Shown: one piece after another, positions 8,066-15,792 of the stretch | Position numbering within the stretch: position 1 is the first letter of the stretch | Layout of the letters: each line of letters begins with the position of its first letter | NCBI RefSeq assembly: GCF_934372025.1 | Contig: NZ_CAKROJ010000027.1 | Location: forward strand, 1-30,853 | Source: an uncultured Blautia sp. | GTDB taxonomy: Bacteria; Bacillota; Clostridia; Lachnospirales; Lachnospiraceae | DNA: 30,853 nt | Reading direction: 5' to 3' | Notes under the pieces: generated by a model | Database searches by the model: none | The model's input: only the letters and a program-made list of their open reading frames with translations | Told to the model about the DNA's origin: nothing | Translations under genes and position numbers: made by a program

Positions 8066-8641
8066 CTATTTTCCTTCCTGTCTCATTCTATCCAGCAGTT
8101 TCGTATATATATTCTCTACAAACCATGGCTCTGTAGACTTTTTCAATGCTTCTTCCGGTGTGAACCAGGCAACTCCGCTGTTTTCATCAGCCTTTATTGA
8201 GACGGTTTCCTCAGAATCCGCCTCCAGAAGGTAGGTGACATTAAGATGCAGGTGACTGGAAACATAACTGCCATTTTTGATATGTCCGTCCACCGTAAGT
8301 GCTTCAATAGAAATAATTTCATCTGTCACCGGACATACATTTTTAATTCCGGTTTCTTCTCTGACCTCACGCATGGCAGTCGCCAGAAGATCTGTCTCTC
8401 CATCTGCATGCCCGCCTATCCATGACCATGAGTCGTATATATTATGATATACCATGAGAACTTTACTTCTATCTTTATTCACCACCCAGCCGGAAGCTGT
8501 AATATGTGCGATCTTATTCTCCCTGGAAAATGCATCTTCATGATCCATGATCCATTCTAAAAGCAAATATTTATCTTTTTCTTCCTGTTCATTAATAGTT
8601 TTGTACTTTTTGATCTGATGTATCAGTTCCAAACGATTCAT
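8066..8641 (-). CDS. NUDIX hydrolase
   Basis: The product has 191 residues with a Nudix box around 76-99 (GGHADGE, then REVREETGI). There are eight residues between the first Glu and the REVREE segment, one more than the standard G-x5-E-x7-RE spacing, while the metal-binding REVREE core is intact. Nudix enzymes hydrolyse nucleoside diphosphates linked to another moiety; the substrate is unknown. The N-terminal 40 residues are helical. AAGGAG precedes the ATG at 8641. It is the second cistron of the operon, 21 bp after the SDR gene and 1 bp before the MATE gene. Confidence 0.88.
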   Translation of the reverse strand: MNRLELIHQIKKYKTINEQEEKDKYLLLEWIMDHEDAFSRENKIAHITASGWVVNKDRSKVLMVYHNIYDSWSWIGGHADGETDLLATAMREVREETGIKNVCPVTDEIISIEALTVDGHIKNGSYVSSHLHLNVTYLLEADSEETVSIKADENSGVAWFTPEEALKKSTEPWFVENIYTKLLDRMRQEGK

Positions 8642-8662
8642 CGTGTTTTCTCCTTATGTAGT

Positions 8663-9322
8663 CTATTCTTCTTCCGGCCACACAAAATGTGCATTTCCTG
8701 CTTCAAGTCCATCTATAAGAATATTTTGTCCGGTACAGAATTTATTCGTAACCGTTATAAAATATGCCCACTCTGCAGCTTCTTCAACTGACATCCAGCG
8801 TTTTAACGGTGTTTGCTCCATAATCTCATTCCACAGAGCCTCATCCTCCATAACAGGTTTGTTTAACTCCGTAAGCACTCCTCCAAAATCCAGACTGTTA
8901 CAAGTCGCTCCATATTTCGCGATACGAAGAGCGACATTTTTTGCATAAGAGAGGACACCACCTTTGCTTGCCACATATTCCGGAAACTCAGATCCATTAT
9001 GCCCACTGGCAGAACCAATCATAAGTATTGCACGGATACCTGAATGAATTCCGTATTTTTCTGTGATTCCAATCGTTCCTTTAAGATTTACATCAATATC
9101 TTCTGCGTTTTGCACTCCTGCATTATTGATCACTATATCAAAAGCTTCTGTTTCCGGATAGTGTTCTTTATCACGAATATCCATACGGATATGTTCATAA
9201 TTCGGATGTTGTATTGCTGCTTCTTTACGATCTATACCAGTAACAGAATGACCTTCTTTCAGAAATTTCTGTGCAATCCCCTTCCCGATACCTGAACTCG
9301 ATCCTGTAATAAGTACTCTCAT
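8663..9322 (-). CDS. Short-chain dehydrogenase/reductase (SDR)
   Basis: The product has 219 residues. It shows the Rossmann TGSSSGIG near residue 6, a conserved D in GIDR suggesting NAD(H), NNAG, a Ser in IGSASG, and the catalytic Y-x3-K in YVASK. The C-terminal segment (CTGQNILIDGL) is also typical. These proteins reduce or oxidise carbonyl/hydroxyl groups; no substrate is indicated. AGGAGG lies 8 nt before the ATG at 9322; the longer reading frame beginning at 9367 would start upstream of that ribosome site and is rejected. It is the first gene of the SDR-NUDIX-MATE operon. Confidence 0.88.
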   Translation of the reverse strand: MRVLITGSSSGIGKGIAQKFLKEGHSVTGIDRKEAAIQHPNYEHIRMDIRDKEHYPETEAFDIVINNAGVQNAEDIDVNLKGTIGITEKYGIHSGIRAILMIGSASGHNGSEFPEYVASKGGVLSYAKNVALRIAKYGATCNSLDFGGVLTELNKPVMEDEALWNEIMEQTPLKRWMSVEEAAEWAYFITVTNKFCTGQNILIDGLEAGNAHFVWPEEE

Positions 9323-9397
9323 ATTCAGTTCCTCCTGAAACTCATATTTTCTCATCCAACAACTCATTACTTTATTGCAGTACGTTCAATCTGATTT

Positions 9398-9426
9398 ATT
9401 GTACCATCAAACCTTAAATCTGTTAA
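9398..9426 (-). promoter_or_regulatory. Promoter of the SDR-NUDIX-MATE operon
   Basis: On the minus strand TTAACA (9426-9421) and TACAAT (9403-9398) are separated by 17 bp. Transcription would start near 9391, about 70 nt before the SDR start codon. Confidence 0.6.
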
Positions 9427-9495
9427 CTGGATTTTTTCATTTTTCTTCCAGTCAGCGAAAAAATTTTTTCACACCGGCAGGCATATTCTGTGCAA

Positions 9496-9579
9496 AAAGA
9501 CACCGTGTACACAGCATAAAGAAACTATCGAATAACATATATATGTTACCTTCATTTCAGCTGCATACACAGTGTCTTT
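9496..9579. repeat. Long imperfect inverted repeat with an inner palindrome
   Basis: The 20-nt arms at 9496-9515 and 9560-9579 (AAAGACAC.GTGTA..CAGC) match at 17 of 20 positions. The 44-nt centre contains a perfect 16-nt palindrome, TAACATATATATGTTA (9533-9548). The minus-strand reading ends in TTTTT and could act as a terminator for the remnant and gntR transcript; the plus-strand reading ends in TTT. The long structured centre is unusual for a plain terminator, so a small mobile-element relative (MITE-like) is an alternative. No open reading frame lies inside. Confidence 0.6.
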
Positions 9580-9615
9580 AATTATAAGGAGTTTTTATTC
9601 ATTTAAGTTTTTATT

Positions 9616-9765
9616 TTAGAATAAAAGCTGAAGTCCCATTGCAATGACCCACATATATGCACAGGTCTTCGGAATCATCAGTAATCCAACTTTTGGTTTT
9701 GTTTTGCTGAACAGTGTTACCGGCAGGTAGCATCCAAAAGAGAATATATAGTTATTAATTCTCAT
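9616..9765 (-). pseudogene. C-terminal remnant of a membrane protein, probably a transporter
   Basis: A 49-codon frame (ATG at 9765, TAA at 9618-9616) ends with hydrophobic segments around a basic loop: FSFGCYLPVTLF, then SKTKPK, then VGLLMIPKTCAYMWVIAMG. This reads like the last two membrane helices of a permease and not like random sequence. It has no ribosome site at its ATG. It starts 27 bp after the stop of the GntR gene, where a regulated transporter gene would be expected. I infer that a deletion removed most of the transporter. The parent family is not recognised. Confidence 0.5.
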
Positions 9766-9792
9766 AGATAAGTCTTTAAAATATGCTACTTC

Positions 9793-10482
9793 TTATATTG
9801 CCATCATCCATGTATGTTTCAGTTCAGTGTCCTCAATTTTCTGATCCTGAAGCATAAAGAAAATGGTTCTCCAATAGTGTTTTTTAACTTCTCGACAGAT
9901 TTTCTCACAATCACCTTCTTTACAGGCTTCAAGAATCAATCTGTGTTTCTCATACTGACGTTTCAGTATCTCCTCTTTATCTGTCACTAAATTGTATCCA
10001 GCTAACAAATTACTATAATATAATTCTTTCCATGCCTTCTCCAACCGTGGAAGTCTGGACATCAAGACCAGTTGTTCATGAAACTGATTGTCATATTCAA
10101 ATACACGGTCGAATTCATCTGCCGGAATATTTTTCATTTCTTCCAAGATAATTTCCATTTTTTGAATGGTTTCTTCCGGTACCTTTCCATTCAGTAATCT
10201 GATACTGACTGTTTCATAGTTGGTACGCAACAGGTATACTTCATAAGAATCCATTAAGGAAAAGTTACGAACAGAACAACCCACATTTCTGGTATATTCT
10301 ACAAGTCCCTCAATCTCTAACTGACGAAGTGCTTCCCGTATCGGCCCCCGACTTGTATGAAATTCCTGCGCAAGCTCCAGCTCAACGATTCTTTCTCCAG
10401 GTCGAATCTGATGATTCATGATTTTCGCGCGAATAGCATTCACTACACTCTCTCTTAATGTTTTATATAATAATTCGCTCAT
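9793..10482 (-). CDS. GntR family regulator, FadR (FCD) subfamily
   Basis: The product has 229 residues. A winged helix-turn-helix spans about residues 8-70 (IRPGERIVELELAQEFHTSR, then GPIREALRQLEIEGLV), followed by an all-helical FCD ligand-binding domain at about 76-215 with the usual FDRVFEYDNQFHEQLV and HRLILEA segments whose Asp/His residues hold a metal. Such proteins are metabolite-responsive repressors or activators of nearby catabolic or transport genes. GGGAG precedes the ATG at 10482. The gene stands alone with its own promoter; the permease that probably followed it survives only as a 49-codon remnant. Its operators are expected to follow GTM-N(0-1)-KAC; a match lies downstream of the opp promoter at 18150-18161. 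Confidence 0.9.
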   Translation of the reverse strand: MSELLYKTLRESVVNAIRAKIMNHQIRPGERIVELELAQEFHTSRGPIREALRQLEIEGLVEYTRNVGCSVRNFSLMDSYEVYLLRTNYETVSIRLLNGKVPEETIQKMEIILEEMKNIPADEFDRVFEYDNQFHEQLVLMSRLPRLEKAWKELYYSNLLAGYNLVTDKEEILKRQYEKHRLILEACKEGDCEKICREVKKHYWRTIFFMLQDQKIEDTELKHTWMMAI

Positions 10483-10573
10483 ATGTCTCCCTGCTTAATG
10501 ATAACTGAATAACACATGCATAATCTGCCATTGCCTTTAATAAAAATTTCGCTTTATTACTTTACATTGCAAT

Positions 10574-10602
10574 ATTATACACAATCGCTCTGTTACTGTA
10601 AA
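10574..10602 (-). promoter_or_regulatory. Sigma-A promoter of the gntR gene
   Basis: On the minus strand TTTACA (10602-10597) and TATAAT (10579-10574) are 17 bp apart. The leader is about 85 nt. An ATTG...CAAT dyad overlaps the -10 region, a possible weak autoregulatory site. Confidence 0.7.
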
Positions 10603-10619
10603 GTGTTATCACAGAAACA

Positions 10620-11831
10620 TCACATTTTTTTGATAATATTTTTAACGATTTCGACTGCCAGATCCATGCCTTCAACCGTAATATGTTCATAAGGTCCATG
10701 GAAACCATCTCCGCCAGTACCAAGGTTCGGACATGGAAGTCCTCTGAAACTCAGACGTGCCCCGTCTGTACCCCCTCGGATTGGAGCAACATCCGGTTCC
10801 ACACCAGCTTCCTGACATGCATCTTTAGCATAATCAATCAGCTGCATACATGGCTCGATCTTTTCTCTCATATTACGGTAAGATTCTTCAAGTTTAAGCT
10901 CTGCAGTTCCTTCGCCATATTTCTCATTGATCTGTTCTACAGCCTGACGCATTTTCTCCTGTTTTTCTTCGAATAACGCCGAATCAAAATCACGGATGAT
11001 ATACTTCATCACGGCCTGTTCAACAGTGCCGGTAAAATCTGTCAGGTGATAAAAACCCTCATATCCTTCTGTTTTTTCCGGACATTCATTTTCAGGCAGA
11101 AGTCGGTGAAGTTCCATTGCTATCGTCTGTGCATTTTTCATAATATCCTTTGCACTTCCTGGATGGACATTAACACCATGTATTATAACTTCTGCTCCTG
11201 CAGCATTGAAATTTTCGAACTGGATTTCACCCTCATAGCTTCCGTCAAGTGTATAGCCATATACTGCACCAAAATCAGGAATTTTCAGATAGTCTGCACC
11301 ACCGCCGACTTCTTCATCCGGAGTGAATGCTATGCAGATCTTGCCATGTGGAGTTTTATCGTTAATGAGTTCTTCTGCCACGGTAAGGATTTCCGCAATA
11401 CCCGCTTTATCATCGGCGCCGAGAAGCGAAGTTCCATCCGTAGTGATCAATGTTCTTCCTCTAAATGATTTCAGGCGTGGAAAATCTTTTACAGAAAGTA
11501 CTTTTCCAGAGTTCCCCAATACAACATCTTCTCCATTGTAATCAGAGATAATCTGCGGTTTTACATCACGTCCATTATAATCAGGAGCTGTATCCATATG
11601 TGCAATAAGTCCAAGAGCCGGAACATTTTCCTTTCCTTCTGTAGCCGGAAGATAACCATAAACATAGCCGTACTCATCAATCTCAACATCAGAGAGACCC
11701 ATTTGCTTCATTTCTTCAACAAGAAGTCGTCCCAGATCCAGCTGTCTTTTGGTAGTTGGAACTGTTGTACTTTCTTCATCACTTGATGTCCAGACAGTTA
11801 CATATTTCAAAAAACGCTCATAGGCTTTCAT
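10620..11831 (-). CDS. pepT: Peptidase T (tripeptide aminopeptidase)
   Basis: The 403-residue M20 metallopeptidase removes the N-terminal residue of tripeptides in the cytoplasm. The two-zinc site is intact and numbered as in characterised PepT: H78 and D80 in AHMD, D140 in GADDKAG, E173-E174 in PDEEVGGG, and the GGTDGARLSFRGLPCPNLG substrate segment followed by a His near the C terminus (FHGPYEH). AGGAG sits 8 nt before the ATG at 11831. It follows oppA after 73 bp containing a terminator-like hairpin, with no room for a good promoter after it, so it is probably expressed by read-through from opp. Function fits the context: tripeptides brought in by Opp are its substrates. Confidence 0.95.
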   Translation of the reverse strand: MKAYERFLKYVTVWTSSDEESTTVPTTKRQLDLGRLLVEEMKQMGLSDVEIDEYGYVYGYLPATEGKENVPALGLIAHMDTAPDYNGRDVKPQIISDYNGEDVVLGNSGKVLSVKDFPRLKSFRGRTLITTDGTSLLGADDKAGIAEILTVAEELINDKTPHGKICIAFTPDEEVGGGADYLKIPDFGAVYGYTLDGSYEGEIQFENFNAAGAEVIIHGVNVHPGSAKDIMKNAQTIAMELHRLLPENECPEKTEGYEGFYHLTDFTGTVEQAVMKYIIRDFDSALFEEKQEKMRQAVEQINEKYGEGTAELKLEESYRNMREKIEPCMQLIDYAKDACQEAGVEPDVAPIRGGTDGARLSFRGLPCPNLGTGGDGFHGPYEHITVEGMDLAVEIVKNIIKKM

Positions 11832-11849
11832 ATCATAATCTCCTTAGTT

Positions 11850-11884
11850 CTTCAAGAAAAACAGCCCGGACACTATATCCGGGC
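11850..11884 (-). terminator. Terminator or attenuator between oppA and pepT
   Basis: GCCCGGA (11864-11870) pairs with TCCGGGC (11878-11884) across CACTATA. On the minus strand the stem is followed by TGTTTTTC. This should end much of the opp transcript and let a fraction read into pepT. Confidence 0.75.
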
Positions 11885-11904
11885 CGTATCTTTATAAGAT
11901 AGTC

Positions 11905-13614
11905 TTATGCCTGATGGGTATATCCGAAGAAGAAATATCCAAGCGGACAATAATAGAGACCTTCGATGCCATCTGCAAGCATGTATTTCTGAGTATAGAA
12001 GTACAGCGGAGCTAAAGCATTGTCTTCGCCGATGATCTTATCCTCAGCTTTGTGAAGCAGTTCCATACGTTCTTTTACGTCTGTAGTTGTTTTTGCTTCT
12101 TTAATAAGAGAATCATACTCTTCATTTGCGTACTGAGCGTCGTTGTTACCGCCGCCTGTCATCCACATGTCAAGGAAGGAAATCGGATCATTGTAGTCAG
12201 CAATCCAGCCGTTACGTGCAATAGAATAATCTCCATCTTTACGTGTCTGAAGGAATGCAGCCCATTCCTGGTTGTTCAGAGTAACCTTTACGCCAAGTTC
12301 TTCTTCCCACATGTACTGAAGAGCTTCTGCTACTGCTTTATGAGCATCACTTGTGTTGTACAGATATTCTACAACCGGGAAGCCTTCTCCATCCGGATAA
12401 CCAGCTTCTGCAAGAAGTGCTCTTGCTTCTTCACAGTTTGCTTCATAGTCAGCATCTGTTGGTTTGTAGTAATCTCCACCAACTGTACGGAAGTCATCTC
12501 CTGTTGCTCCCTCTGCATCGTAAACACCAGCCGGTACAAATCCGCCAGCTTCAACCTGTCCGGACTGTGTAACCTGATTTACGATGTAAGTACGGTCGAT
12601 TGCAAGAGAGAATGCTTTACGAACTCTGGCATCATCAAATGGTGCTTTCTGAGTCTGGAAGCATACATAGTATGTTCCGATATAGTCTACGATCTTCATA
12701 TCACCGGAAGCGATCAGGTTAGCGATCTCAGCCTGCGGAACATCTTCGATGAAATCAAGCTCGCCAGAATTGAATCCGGAAAGCATAGCGTTCTGGTTAT
12801 CCATCAGTTTGAATGTGATCGTTTCAGGTCCGAGTTTCTCATAATCATAGTAATTTTCATTCTTTTCAACTACGATCTGAGAGTTATGTGTCCACTCTTT
12901 CATTTTGTATGCGCCATTAGAAATGTATGTTGCAACATCAAATGTCCAGTTATCTCCAGCTTCTTCGATAATGTCCTGACGTACTGGCATCATAGCCGGG
13001 AATGCACACAGTTCTTCGAAATATGGCAGATCATTTACAAGAGTTACTTCGAATGTTTTGTCATCAACTGCTTTTACAGCCAGTTCAGACGCATCTTTTT
13101 CACCAGCAATGATCTCGTTAGCGTTAACAACACAATCGAGCATATAGCTGTAATCAGCTGCTGTTGCAGGATCTACAAGACGTTTCCATGCATATTCAAA
13201 ATCACCAGCAGTAACGTCTTTACCGTCAGACCATTTAATTCCATCACGAAGTTTGAAGGTATAAGTTACAGTTCCGTCTTCATTCTCTGTTTTTTCGTAG
13301 CTTTCTGCCTGTCCCGGAGCCAGCTGAGCACTGTGAGCAGTACCGTCACTGCCGTTTACTTCTGCTCCACTGTCTTCCCATTTCATCAGACCTTCAAACA
13401 GATGGTTTGCCATGTTACTGCCATCACTGGTAGTATTCAGTGTCGGATCCATTGTCTGAGGCTCAGAAGCCAGGTTTACTGTGATATTAAAATCACCAGT
13501 ACTTGCAGTTTCCTCTGTTGCTTCGTTCTCAGCTGCACTTACGATTGTTGCACCAGCAAACATAGATACTGTAAATGTTGCAGCTAACAGGATAGATAAG
13601 ACTCTCTTCTTCAT
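11905..13614 (-). CDS. oppA: Oligopeptide ABC transporter, substrate-binding protein
   Basis: The product has 569 residues of the SBP family 5 type. Recognisable segments include LNTTSDGSNMANHLFEGLMKW, TFKLRDGIKWSDGKDVTAGDFEYAWKR-like and FDDARVRKAFSLAIDR. The N terminus is a clear signal peptide (MKKRVLSILLAATFTVSMFAG...) ending in an AxA-type site near VSA-AEN. No Cys is present, so there is no lipobox, which is unusual for a Gram-positive binding protein that normally stays on the membrane as a lipoprotein. The mature start is rich in Glu and Thr. It is the fifth gene of the opp operon and binds extracellular peptides for OppBCDF. The strong ribosome site (GGAGAGAGG) suggests high expression. 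Confidence 0.93.
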   Translation of the reverse strand: MKKRVLSILLAATFTVSMFAGATIVSAAENEATEETASTGDFNITVNLASEPQTMDPTLNTTSDGSNMANHLFEGLMKWEDSGAEVNGSDGTAHSAQLAPGQAESYEKTENEDGTVTYTFKLRDGIKWSDGKDVTAGDFEYAWKRLVDPATAADYSYMLDCVVNANEIIAGEKDASELAVKAVDDKTFEVTLVNDLPYFEELCAFPAMMPVRQDIIEEAGDNWTFDVATYISNGAYKMKEWTHNSQIVVEKNENYYDYEKLGPETITFKLMDNQNAMLSGFNSGELDFIEDVPQAEIANLIASGDMKIVDYIGTYYVCFQTQKAPFDDARVRKAFSLAIDRTYIVNQVTQSGQVEAGGFVPAGVYDAEGATGDDFRTVGGDYYKPTDADYEANCEEARALLAEAGYPDGEGFPVVEYLYNTSDAHKAVAEALQYMWEEELGVKVTLNNQEWAAFLQTRKDGDYSIARNGWIADYNDPISFLDMWMTGGGNNDAQYANEEYDSLIKEAKTTTDVKERMELLHKAEDKIIGEDNALAPLYFYTQKYMLADGIEGLYYCPLGYFFFGYTHQA

Positions 13615-13690
13615 ATATCCTCTCTCCTTTTCTCTTTTTATTGATAAACAGGGAGTCCTGTATATCTTGAATTAATAACATGCAATACCC

Positions 13691-14728
13691 TTACTTTTCA
13701 AGCAGATGACATGCCACCCAGTGACCCTTGTCATATTCTTTGAACGCAGGTACGACCTGTTTACATTTCTCTGTAGCGTAAGGACAACGTGTATGGAATC
13801 TGCATCCGCTTGGCGGATTCATAGGAGATGGGATATCCCCTTCCAGTACGATTCGCTGTCTGCTTCTGCTCACCTCCGGATCCGGTACCGGAACAGCGGA
13901 AAGCAATGTCTTGGTGTATGGATGCAGTGGGTTACGGTTCAGCTCGTAGCTTTCAGCAAGTTCAACCATTGTACCCAGATACATAACACCAATACGATGA
14001 GAAATGTGTCTGACAACGGAAAGATCATGAGCAATAAACAGATAGGTCAGACCCATCTCATGCTGCATATCTTCCAGCATATTTACAACCTGGGACTGGA
14101 TAGAAACATCCAGTGCAGAGATTGGTTCATCACATACAATGAATTCCGGATTAACCGCCAGCGCACGGGCAATACCTACACGCTGCTGCTGTCCACCTGA
14201 GAATTCATGCGGATAACGGTTTGCATGTTCTGTATTCAGACCTACATGTCCAAGAAGTTCCTTGATGCGGTCTGTTCTGTCTTTTTTACTGGCACATAAC
14301 TTATGAATATCAAGTGCTTCGCCAATGATCTCACCAACTGTCATACGTGGATCAAGACTCGCAGATGGATCCTGGAAAATAATCTGCATCTTACGACGAT
14401 AAGGAAGCATATTCACCTGTTTCGCCTTCGGAACTTTCACCGGATGAAGGATTCCATTCTCATCACGTTTCCATGGATCCTGTCCCTCGAAAATTGTTTC
14501 TCCATCATAAACGATTTTTCCGGAAGTAGGATTATATAACTGTAATACTGTACGGCCAAAGGTTGTTTTACCACAACCGGATTCTCCAACAAGTCCAAGA
14601 GTCTCTCCTCGCTTAATCTCAATGGAGATATCTTCCACAGCCTGTACTCCAGGTCCTTTGACGCCTTTGACCGGGAAATATTTTTTCAGGTGTTCAACCT
14701 GAACAAGAGTATCCTTTTTCTCACTCAT
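13691..14728 (-). CDS. oppF: Oligopeptide ABC transporter, ATP-binding protein OppF
   Basis: The product has 345 residues. Walker A is GESGCGKTT (48-56), the Q-loop Gln is Q119 in IIFQDP, the signature is SGGQQQR (177-183) and Walker B is FIVCDEP just after residue 195. The C-terminal oligopeptide/dipeptide extension has CRFHTRCPYATEKC, the four-Cys pattern seen in this family. Between Walker A and the Q-loop there is an extra segment of about 30 residues (roughly 78-108), longer than in most OppF proteins. The frame is open upstream to 14839, but GGAGG lies 9 nt before the ATG at 14728, which also overlaps the oppD stop by 8 bp. It pairs with OppD to drive peptide import. Confidence 0.93.
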   Translation of the reverse strand: MSEKKDTLVQVEHLKKYFPVKGVKGPGVQAVEDISIEIKRGETLGLVGESGCGKTTFGRTVLQLYNPTSGKIVYDGETIFEGQDPWKRDENGILHPVKVPKAKQVNMLPYRRKMQIIFQDPSASLDPRMTVGEIIGEALDIHKLCASKKDRTDRIKELLGHVGLNTEHANRYPHEFSGGQQQRVGIARALAVNPEFIVCDEPISALDVSIQSQVVNMLEDMQHEMGLTYLFIAHDLSVVRHISHRIGVMYLGTMVELAESYELNRNPLHPYTKTLLSAVPVPDPEVSRSRQRIVLEGDIPSPMNPPSGCRFHTRCPYATEKCKQVVPAFKEYDKGHWVACHLLEK

Positions 14729-15776
14729 GGCTGCCTGCCTCCGTTTTTTCTGTATTTTTATCTGCTGCTTTCTGTGCTTTGATCTGATCCTGAACACACA
14801 GCCAGCATGCAGCTCTGTGATTTTCTCCCAGTTCCACATATGGCGGCATCTTCTGCAGACAGATCTTCATGGCACTTTCACAACGTGGTGCGAAAGGACA
14901 TCCTTCCGGTGGGTTCAGCATATCTACCGGAGTTCCCTCGATCGGGATCAGTCGTTCATAACTGTCCGCATCTACTCGCGGCATGGAACGAAGAAGTCCT
15001 CTGGTATAAGGATGACCAGGTGCATAGAAAATATCATCAACCGGTCCCTGCTCTACCATCTTACCTGCATACATTACAGATACTTTATCGCAGATTTCAG
15101 CCACAACACCAAGGTTATGTGTGATAAAAATGATACCCATCTGATTTGTCTTCTGGAGTTTTTTCATCAGTTCAAGAATCTGCGCCTGAATAGTTACATC
15201 AAGTGCTGTAGTCGGCTCATCTGCGATCAGAAGTTTTGGATGGCAGATAAGACCCATAGCAATCATAACACGCTGACGCATACCACCGGAAAGCTCATGA
15301 GGGTACTGTTTCATACGTTTTTCAACGTTATTGATACCTACTTCCTCAAGCATAGCCATGGCACGTTTCTCAGCATCTTCTTTGCTGATGTTTTTGTCAT
15401 GAGCTTTTAATGCTTCAACAAGCTGGTTGCCGATCGTGTATACCGGATTCAGACAAGTCATCGGATTCTGGAAGATCATGGCAACTTCACTTCCTCTGAA
15501 GTTGACCATCTCTGCCGGAGTTTTTGCCAGAACATCCTGGCCTTCAAAAGTAATGGATCCGCCAATTACTTTACCCGGGTTCTGTAACAGTCCGATGATT
15601 GAATATGCTTCAACACTTTTTCCGGATCCGGACTCGCCTACAACACCCATTACTTCGTTATAGTTCAAATCATAACTGATTCCATTAACTGCTTTTACTT
15701 CTCCTGCCGGAGTGAAGAAAGAAACCTGGAGATCTCTGACTTCTAAAAGCTTGTCAGTTTTTTTATTCTGTTCCAT
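14721..15776 (-). CDS. oppD: Oligopeptide ABC transporter, ATP-binding protein OppD
   Basis: The product has 351 residues with Walker A GESGSGKS (47-54), Q-loop IFQNP (101-105), signature SGGMRQR (163-169), Walker B LLIADEP (182-188) and H-loop FITHN. The C-terminal extension carries CPFAPRCESAMKIC, the conserved Cys group of peptide importers. OppD and OppF form the heterodimeric ATPase on the cytoplasmic face. GGGAG precedes the ATG at 15776, 16 bp after oppC. The tail is Lys/Glu-rich. Confidence 0.94.
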   Translation of the reverse strand: MEQNKKTDKLLEVRDLQVSFFTPAGEVKAVNGISYDLNYNEVMGVVGESGSGKSVEAYSIIGLLQNPGKVIGGSITFEGQDVLAKTPAEMVNFRGSEVAMIFQNPMTCLNPVYTIGNQLVEALKAHDKNISKEDAEKRAMAMLEEVGINNVEKRMKQYPHELSGGMRQRVMIAMGLICHPKLLIADEPTTALDVTIQAQILELMKKLQKTNQMGIIFITHNLGVVAEICDKVSVMYAGKMVEQGPVDDIFYAPGHPYTRGLLRSMPRVDADSYERLIPIEGTPVDMLNPPEGCPFAPRCESAMKICLQKMPPYVELGENHRAACWLCVQDQIKAQKAADKNTEKTEAGSHE

Positions 15777-15792
15777 TATGTTTCTCCCTTTC

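Noticed and set aside
12052..13587. 511-codon open frame on the plus strand opposite oppA
   Set aside because: It is the mirror of a well-supported gene; its protein is Cys/Phe/Ser-rich with no motif and no ribosome site.
13648..13661. Small ACAGG/CCTGT hairpin between oppF and oppA
   Set aside because: The 5-bp stem without a proper T-run is too weak to call a terminator.
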